DNA from: Chloroflexota bacterium
Lineage (GTDB): Bacteria; Chloroflexota; Anaerolineae; DTLA01
Reading direction: 5' to 3'
Assembly: GCA_014360805.1 (NCBI GenBank)
Contig: JACIWU010000016.1
Coordinates: 1 to 45,799 of the forward strand
DNA length: 45,799 nt
Made by a program: the position numbers and the translations under genes. Positions 41,240-45,799 of this stretch are shown here, piece by piece. Below the pieces are notes generated by a model. It had not been told where the DNA came from and did not search any database. It was given only the letters and a program-made list of their open reading frames with translations. Every line of letters starts with the position of its first letter. Position 1 is the first letter of the stretch.

Positions 41240-41445
41240 CGCGGTTAGCGGTTACCTCATTCGTGTTATTCGTGGATTGCGTTTACCCCAATTCGCGTGG
41301 ATTCGCGGTTCCCACAGCCGCCGGGGGCAGAGGGGCCGGGGCAGGTATGGGAACCTGCCCTACGTGCTTACGAGATTCTCACCGCAGAGACCGGCGAGAA
41401 CGCGGAGATTTCGGGGTAAATCTCTGTGGTCTCCGCTTGCCCCGC
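41240..41445. repeat. Interspersed repeats before mnmG
   Basis: ATTCGTGTTATTCGTGGATT and AATTCGCGTGGATTCGCGG blocks lie at about 41261-41312. Part of a two-hairpin element with the loops GGCAGGTATGGGAACCTGCCCTACG is at about 41341-41366. An imperfect inverted repeat of the CACCGCAGAGA type (41381-41440) follows. No gene is seen in 40981-41649. Confidence 0.75.
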
Positions 41446-41614
41446 TGGGGGCACGTTTCATTTTGGCCTCCTTTGAGAGGAAACAAGGCGCTTCCCCCGC
41501 CGCGTTTATAGCGCACCTGGCGCAGTTTGCCAAACGGTTCCTTCTGATAACATAACGCAGGGCGCGTGGGCGCTGTGCGGGCGCGAACAGGCCGCTCGCA
41601 GCGCCTTCCCCTGT

Positions 41615-41642
41615 TTGCCGCGCCGCCGAAGATGTCTATACT
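41615..41642 (+). promoter_or_regulatory. Promoter of mnmG
   Basis: TTGCCG (41615-41620), 16 bases, TATACT (41637-41642). The ATG at 41650 begins 7 bases after the -10, which would make the message leaderless. Confidence 0.5.
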
Positions 41643-41649
41643 TGTTTGC

Positions 41650-43572
41650 ATGCAAGAGATGTACGACGTGATCGTGGTCGGGGCAGGACATGCCGGCTGC
41701 GAGGCGGCGCTGGCGGCGGCGCGCATGGGCTGCCGCACGCTCCTGCTCACCATGAACCTGGACCTCATCGCGCAGATGCCGTGCAATCCCAGCGTGGGCG
41801 GCCCCGCCAAGGGCCACCTGGTGCGCGAGGTTGACGCGCTGGGCGGCGAGATGGGCCGCAACACCGACCGTACCTTCATCCAGATTCGCCTGCTCAACTC
41901 GTCCAAAGGGCCGGCGGTGCAGGCCCTGCGCGCCCAGACCGACAAGCGCCTCTACTCACTGGCGATGAAACTGACGCTGGAGGCCACGCCCCACCTGCAC
42001 CTCAAGCAGGCCGTCGCCGAGCGCCTGCTGGTGGAAAAGGGGCGCGTGCGCGGCGTGGCGACGGCCACCGGCCAATTGTACTACGGGCGCGCGGTGGTGC
42101 TGACCACCGGCACGTTCCTGGCAGGGCGCATCCTCAGCGGCGAGTGGAGCCACCCCGCGGGGCGCGCGGGCGAATTCCCCGCCGTGGGCCTGTCGGCCAG
42201 CCTGCGCGACCTGGGCTTCCGCCTGAAGCGATTGCAGACCAACACCCCGCCCCGCGTGGACGCCCGCACGATTGACTTCGCCCAGACCACGCCGCAGATC
42301 GGCTCCGAAGCCCCGCTCTACTTCAGCCGCCGCCGCGACCCCAATCCGGTGGAGATTCCCCTGCCGCCGCCGAACCCCGTCTATCCCATCCCGCGGCAGA
42401 CGGAGTGGCGGACGCAGTTGCCGTGCTATCTCGTGTACACCAACGCCGAGACGCACCGCATCGTGCGCGAGAACCTGCACCGCTCGCCCATCGCGGCGGG
42501 GTTCATAGAGGGCGCAGGCCCGCGCTACTGCCCGTCTATTGAGGAGAAGATCGTCCGCTTCGCGCATAAGGAGGCGCATCAGATCTTCCTGGAGCCCGAG
42601 GGGTTCCTCACGGCCGAGGTGTACGTGCAGGGGTTCTTCACGTCCATGCCCGAGGACGTGCAGCGGGCCATGCTCCACTCCATCCCCGCGCTGCGCAACG
42701 CCGAAATCATGCGCGCGGGCTACGCCATAGAGTACGACCACGTGCCCCCCGACCAGATTTTGCCGTCGCTGGAGACGAAACTCGTGGAGGGGCTGTTCCT
42801 GGCGGGACAGATCAACGGCACGTCGGGGTACGAGGAGGCCGCGGGGCAGGGCATCATCGCAGGCATCAACGCGGCGCGCAAGGTGCAGGGCAAGCCGCCC
42901 ATCATCCTGCGCCGCGACGAGGCGTACATCGGCGTGATGATAGACGACCTCATCACCAAAGAGATTGACGAGCCGTATCGCCTGATGACCTCACGGGCCG
43001 AATATCGCCTGCTGTTGCGGCAGGACAACGCCGAATTGCGCCTGGCCGACGTGGCCTACGAGTGCGGCCTCATCTCACGGGAGGAGTACGACCGCCGCCT
43101 GGCGCAGAAGGCGGCCATCCGCGACGAACTGGCGCGCCTGCGGGCCACCTACCTTCGCCCCGACGCCGAGACCAACGCCATCCTGGCGCGCCACGGTCTG
43201 GAGCCGCTGACGGATGGCGTCAACGCGCTCCTGTTCTTGAGCAGGCCCGAGGTGCGGTACGACGTGGTGGCCGAAGTCTGCCCGCCGCCCGCGCCGCTGG
43301 ACATGCACACGCGCGAGCAGGTGGAGATTGAGGCGAAGTACGCGGGGTACATAGAGCGGCAGCGGGAGCAGGTGGAGCGCGCCCGCCGCCTGGAGGAGAT
43401 GCGCATCCCCGCCGACCTGGACTACGCGGCGCTAATGGGCCTGCGCAACGAGGCGAAGGAGAAACTGGCGCGGGCGCGGCCTGCGACGGTGGGGCAGGCG
43501 TCGCGCCTGTCGGGGGTCAACCCCGCCGACATCGCCGCGCTGCTGGTGCACCTTCAGCGGGGGAGGGGGTAG
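41650..43572 (+). CDS. mnmG: tRNA uridine-5-carboxymethylaminomethyl modification enzyme MnmG (GidA)
   Basis: With MnmE, installs the cmnm5 group on U34 of tRNAs. The product is 640 residues from the ATG at 41650 (MQEMYDVIVVGAGHAGCEAA). Motifs are the FAD dinucleotide fold, MPCNPSVGGPAKGHLVREVDALGGEMG, GTFLAGRI, NGTSGYEEAAGQGIIAGINAA and TSRAEYRLLLRQDNAELRL. The C-terminal MnmE-binding domain ends with a normal SGVNPADIAALLVHL. Alternative starts at 41632 and 41659 are possible. mnmG is often near the replication origin. Confidence 0.96.
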   Translation: MQEMYDVIVVGAGHAGCEAALAAARMGCRTLLLTMNLDLIAQMPCNPSVGGPAKGHLVREVDALGGEMGRNTDRTFIQIRLLNSSKGPAVQALRAQTDKRLYSLAMKLTLEATPHLHLKQAVAERLLVEKGRVRGVATATGQLYYGRAVVLTTGTFLAGRILSGEWSHPAGRAGEFPAVGLSASLRDLGFRLKRLQTNTPPRVDARTIDFAQTTPQIGSEAPLYFSRRRDPNPVEIPLPPPNPVYPIPRQTEWRTQLPCYLVYTNAETHRIVRENLHRSPIAAGFIEGAGPRYCPSIEEKIVRFAHKEAHQIFLEPEGFLTAEVYVQGFFTSMPEDVQRAMLHSIPALRNAEIMRAGYAIEYDHVPPDQILPSLETKLVEGLFLAGQINGTSGYEEAAGQGIIAGINAARKVQGKPPIILRRDEAYIGVMIDDLITKEIDEPYRLMTSRAEYRLLLRQDNAELRLADVAYECGLISREEYDRRLAQKAAIRDELARLRATYLRPDAETNAILARHGLEPLTDGVNALLFLSRPEVRYDVVAEVCPPPAPLDMHTREQVEIEAKYAGYIERQREQVERARRLEEMRIPADLDYAALMGLRNEAKEKLARARPATVGQASRLSGVNPADIAALLVHLQRGRG

Positions 43573-43815
43573 GAGCATCTCTGGGCAACACTCGGGATGC
43601 CGCAGCCCGATGGGGCGCGATCGGTTCCCCCTATGATGCGTGTAGGTGCGGGCAGAGGCGTTGAGGGCGCCAAGTGAGAGGATGTTAGGCGCAGGGTTCA
43701 TGCAAGGCGAGCGTCGCCGCGTGCTCCAGAATGGCGCCTGCGACTGCTCCACATGCCCGAGTGCCGGAGGGTGCTAGTAGCCAGTCCGTCCGCGTTATGC
43801 GTCACGTGTACCGTG
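43573..43815. other. Gap with no recognisable feature
   Basis: The 243 bases between the convergent ends of mnmG and the helical protein gene hold no convincing gene, terminator or known repeat. Confidence 0.5.
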
Positions 43816-45165
43816 CTAATTGTACTCCTGCAGCGCCGAAAGGGCATCAAGGAGCAGGAAAGCCTTGAGCGAATGAACCGGCCTGTCGTATCTCACCGCT
43901 ATGCCATGCAAAACGGTGTGCCGCGTCACCTGCCTTCGGCAAGCTGATTTCTTCAATTCCCGCTTGAAGTCCGTAAAGACGTAGGTACTGGTTTGAAGTT
44001 GGTATAGAACGGTAGTAGCAATCGCCCATCTAGCCAAGTCATAGGCGTCTGGGTCACCTACCGCTGCTCTGTACACTTCCTCAATCTTGCCAATCCTTGC
44101 GACGAGCTGGTTGGCTGTCACGTAGTCATTTAGCACACCCTCTATCTGTGGCAACAGCGTAGGGACCGAGAGCGTGTACTTGCGCTGGCGATGCGCGGCC
44201 AGAGCGTCCCGCAGTATGTGCATTCGTGAAGCGAACAGCGGGTGGTCCTCCCAGGACTCCACTGCCTCAGTGAGCTTCTCGTACTTGCTTCGGTGGTAGT
44301 ATGCGATTATTGTTCTGCTCACATAGCGCGTCTTGCCGTTCCTGTGTAATCTAGCTACTTGATCTCTCAGTGCGATAGGCATTGAGGGCGCAATAGGCCA
44401 GCCGGCTGCGTTGAAAGCCTCCGCTGCATCCCGATTACTCTCAAGCCAAGAAAGCAGGTTCCTAGAAATGATCAGCGGGATGGTTTGCTGGAACGCGATG
44501 GCAACGGCAGCCAGGTCCGCAAATGTGCGGCGAGTGCGAGCATCAAACTCGCGAGTTAGGTCTTGGATCTGTTTGCTCAGCGCTTCTTGTGTTACGAGCG
44601 CAGACTCTGCGAGACCAACCAGCTTTTCTATGATGTCCTGAGATGCAATCAGGGCGGCAGTGGACAAGGACAGGTAGCCAACTGTGGCCAAAGGGACGAC
44701 GGGTTTGGACAGAGCAGCAACGATTTGCTCCCGCAGCGGGGCCATTGGCTCCATCGAGCGGAGCGAAGCGGCAAGCGACTCCCACGATGCTTTGAAAGTT
44801 TGGACCTGTCGGTCCACTGTATCCTTTAGTTGCTCGGTCATCTCCTTCTCATGTGCGGAGAGGGCTCTAAAGAACCTCTCGCGTATCGGAAGATCTGCCG
44901 GAGTCTCGTTGAAATGATCGCGAATCTGCAGATACTCAACAGCCCACTCGATCAAAACCGACAGAGACTCGGTAGGCAGTCTATCTATGTCCTCTGGGGT
45001 CGTATGGGGCTCGTGGAGCATGCTAGAGAGCACAGAGTTGGCAAAGACATCGGCTGCCTGAGCTGCTTGGGCATCCTCGGCTAACTCATAAGCCTTGATA
45101 ACTGCCCCGAACGTTATGGGACGCAATTTAACCTGACCGAGTCCAGGTATGTGCTTGTGCTCCAT
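43816..45165 (-). CDS. Large helical protein with C-terminal HEPN-like motif
   Basis: A 449-residue protein I do not recognise as a named family. It is mostly helical, with a probable coiled coil in the middle (about 105-225). The C-terminal region (about 310-447) contains LLPQIEGVLNDY and then RHTVLHG, an R-x4-H arrangement (Arg415, His420) like the active site of HEPN RNases. It starts 7 bases after the vapC stop, so it appears to be the third gene of the vapBC operon. Its codons are visibly less GC-rich than those of its neighbours, suggesting recent acquisition. A GTG at 45171 is an alternative start. Confidence 0.6.
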   Translation of the reverse strand: MEHKHIPGLGQVKLRPITFGAVIKAYELAEDAQAAQAADVFANSVLSSMLHEPHTTPEDIDRLPTESLSVLIEWAVEYLQIRDHFNETPADLPIRERFFRALSAHEKEMTEQLKDTVDRQVQTFKASWESLAASLRSMEPMAPLREQIVAALSKPVVPLATVGYLSLSTAALIASQDIIEKLVGLAESALVTQEALSKQIQDLTREFDARTRRTFADLAAVAIAFQQTIPLIISRNLLSWLESNRDAAEAFNAAGWPIAPSMPIALRDQVARLHRNGKTRYVSRTIIAYYHRSKYEKLTEAVESWEDHPLFASRMHILRDALAAHRQRKYTLSVPTLLPQIEGVLNDYVTANQLVARIGKIEEVYRAAVGDPDAYDLARWAIATTVLYQLQTSTYVFTDFKRELKKSACRRQVTRHTVLHGIAVRYDRPVHSLKAFLLLDALSALQEYN

Positions 45166-45172
45166 GCCCACT

Positions 45173-45547
45173 CTATGCCTTCGCTACGTATCGCACCCCC
45201 GCTATGCCCGCGAAGGGCGCGTCCTCCGTCCACAACTCCGCGCCGTGGGCCCGCGCCGTGGCCAGCATCACGCTGTTCGCCATCGGCAGGCCCGTGTCGG
45301 CCGATATCCGCGCCGCCTCCAACGCGACCTCCGCGGTGAGTTCCACGACCTGCCCTTCCATCATCACCGCGGCCGCCTGTAGCGCCTCTCCCTCCCCGCG
45401 TTGTTGCAGCACCCGCTTGAACACCTCATACAAACTCAGCGTCGGCACGATCAGTTCGGATACCGCCTCTATGGCGGGCGCGAAGAAATCGGCGTTCGGC
45501 CCGTCCGCGAAGTACTCCAACCACCCGCTTGAGTCCACGATGTTCAT
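45173..45547 (-). CDS. vapC: PIN-domain protein, VapC-type toxin
   Basis: A 124-residue PIN domain, the RNase toxin of VapBC pairs. Acidic positions are Asp5 (NIVDSSGWLEYF), Glu41 (SLYEVFKRV) and Asp109 (LWTEDAPF). The third usual aspartate is Asn91 (PMANSVMLATARA, where relatives have MADS/LADA). This may reduce or abolish activity. The ATG overlaps the antitoxin stop by 4 bases (ATGA). Confidence 0.88.
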   Translation of the reverse strand: MNIVDSSGWLEYFADGPNADFFAPAIEAVSELIVPTLSLYEVFKRVLQQRGEGEALQAAAVMMEGQVVELTAEVALEAARISADTGLPMANSVMLATARAHGAELWTEDAPFAGIAGVRYVAKA

Positions 45548-45750
45548 AGGCGGTCTGGCTCCCGCTCCACGCTCGTGTCTATCCCCTTCAGGAAGCCGCG
45601 AGCCGTCTCCATAGGTCTTATCGGCACCATCTCCACCCGATTGTCGTAGAGGATCATCCGCATCCGCTGCCCGGGCCGAATGGCAAGCCGCTCACGGATC
45701 TTGCTGGGAATCACGATCTGATATTTGGGCGAAACTCTTACCGTGTCCAT
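45544..45750 (-). CDS. vapB: AbrB/MazE-type antitoxin, VapB
   Basis: A 68-residue protein with a swapped-hairpin DNA-binding domain (MDTVRVSPKYQIVIPSKIRERLAIRPGQRMRMILYDNRVEMVPI) and a short C-terminal tail expected to wrap the toxin. The start at 45750 has GGGGAG upstream; the open frame extends 14 more codons into promoter sequence. First gene of the vapB-vapC-helical protein operon and likely autorepressor. Confidence 0.9.
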   Translation of the reverse strand: MDTVRVSPKYQIVIPSKIRERLAIRPGQRMRMILYDNRVEMVPIRPMETARGFLKGIDTSVEREPDRL

Positions 45751-45773
45751 ACTCCCCTCTGAGAATCCATCAG

Positions 45774-45784
45774 TTGTATTACAA
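45774..45784 (-). promoter_or_regulatory. Candidate operator upstream of vapB
   Basis: TTGTATTACAA is a perfect palindrome (TTGTA-T-TACAA). It overlaps the transcription start predicted from a CATAAT -10 element (45791-45796, minus strand). No -35 can be checked because the window ends. Confidence 0.45.
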
Positions 45785-45799
45785 TTCGCCATTATGCCA

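Noticed and set aside
43573-43815. Small gene after mnmG
   Set aside because: Short open frames exist but none has a ribosome site or recognisable product.
41000-45799. Replication origin beside mnmG and parS
   Set aside because: I looked for a cluster of DnaA boxes (TTATCCACA-like) and an AT-rich unwinding stretch and noticed none, and dnaA, dnaN, rsmG and parAB are absent. Proximity to the origin remains only an inference.

Overview
The window is high-GC bacterial chromosome with dense genes, short gaps and strong sigma-70-type promoters; many are TTGACA/TATAAT or near it with 17-base spacing. The repeat families in the gaps, an FMN-riboswitch-led riboflavin-type ABC transporter and the gene mix suggest a Chloroflexota bacterium, perhaps Anaerolineae-like. 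That placement is an inference, not a database result.

Layout. 131-9453 (minus): respiratory complex I genes nuoA-B-CD-E-F-G-H-I-J-K read from one near-consensus promoter; nuoL/M/N would lie off the left edge. 9745-9890 (plus): a candidate small RNA with its own promoter and terminator-like hairpin. 9897-11596 (minus): bactofilin and a membrane-anchored M23 peptidase. 11822-12086 (plus): initiator tRNA and a second CAU tRNA. 12108-14453 (minus): a DNA-methylase-like protein that has lost its catalytic motif. 14899-16200 (minus): an MFS transporter. 16964-20966 (minus): a GntR-regulated operon with two paralogous carbamoyltransferases and carbamate kinase. 21282-21839 (minus): elongation factor P. 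22188-26184 (plus): infC-rpmI-rplT, then an rRNA methyltransferase, a DUF711 protein and threonylcarbamoyl-AMP synthase. 26713-29955 (plus): rpiB, two glycosyltransferases and an agmatinase-family ureohydrolase. 29958-31808 (minus): yebC-ruvC-ruvA. 32512-35264 (plus): pseudouridine kinase and glycosidase, a perfect 16-bp parS site, and a SAM methyltransferase. 35789-38677 (plus): promoter, FMN riboswitch, terminator and a three-gene ABC transporter (RibXYZ type). 38695-40980 (minus): a membrane transglutaminase. 41650-43572 (plus): mnmG. 43816-45750 (minus): vapB-vapC followed by a larger helical protein with a HEPN-like R-x4-H motif.

The gaps hold several interspersed repeat families. The main one has two hairpins whose loops are exact complements of each other (possible kissing loops). 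Others are ATTCGTG-type tandem motifs, CCCGACGCT palindromes and CTCACCCCC-type inverted repeats. In one place a repeat array has duplicated the last codons of the neighbouring tsaC gene.

Functionally the window joins energy metabolism (complex I, carbamoyl-phosphate catabolism), translation and tRNA modification, envelope and cytoskeleton genes, Holliday-junction processing, cofactor and nucleoside salvage, and one toxin-antitoxin island. The parS site with mnmG 7 kb away suggests the region may lie near the replication origin.
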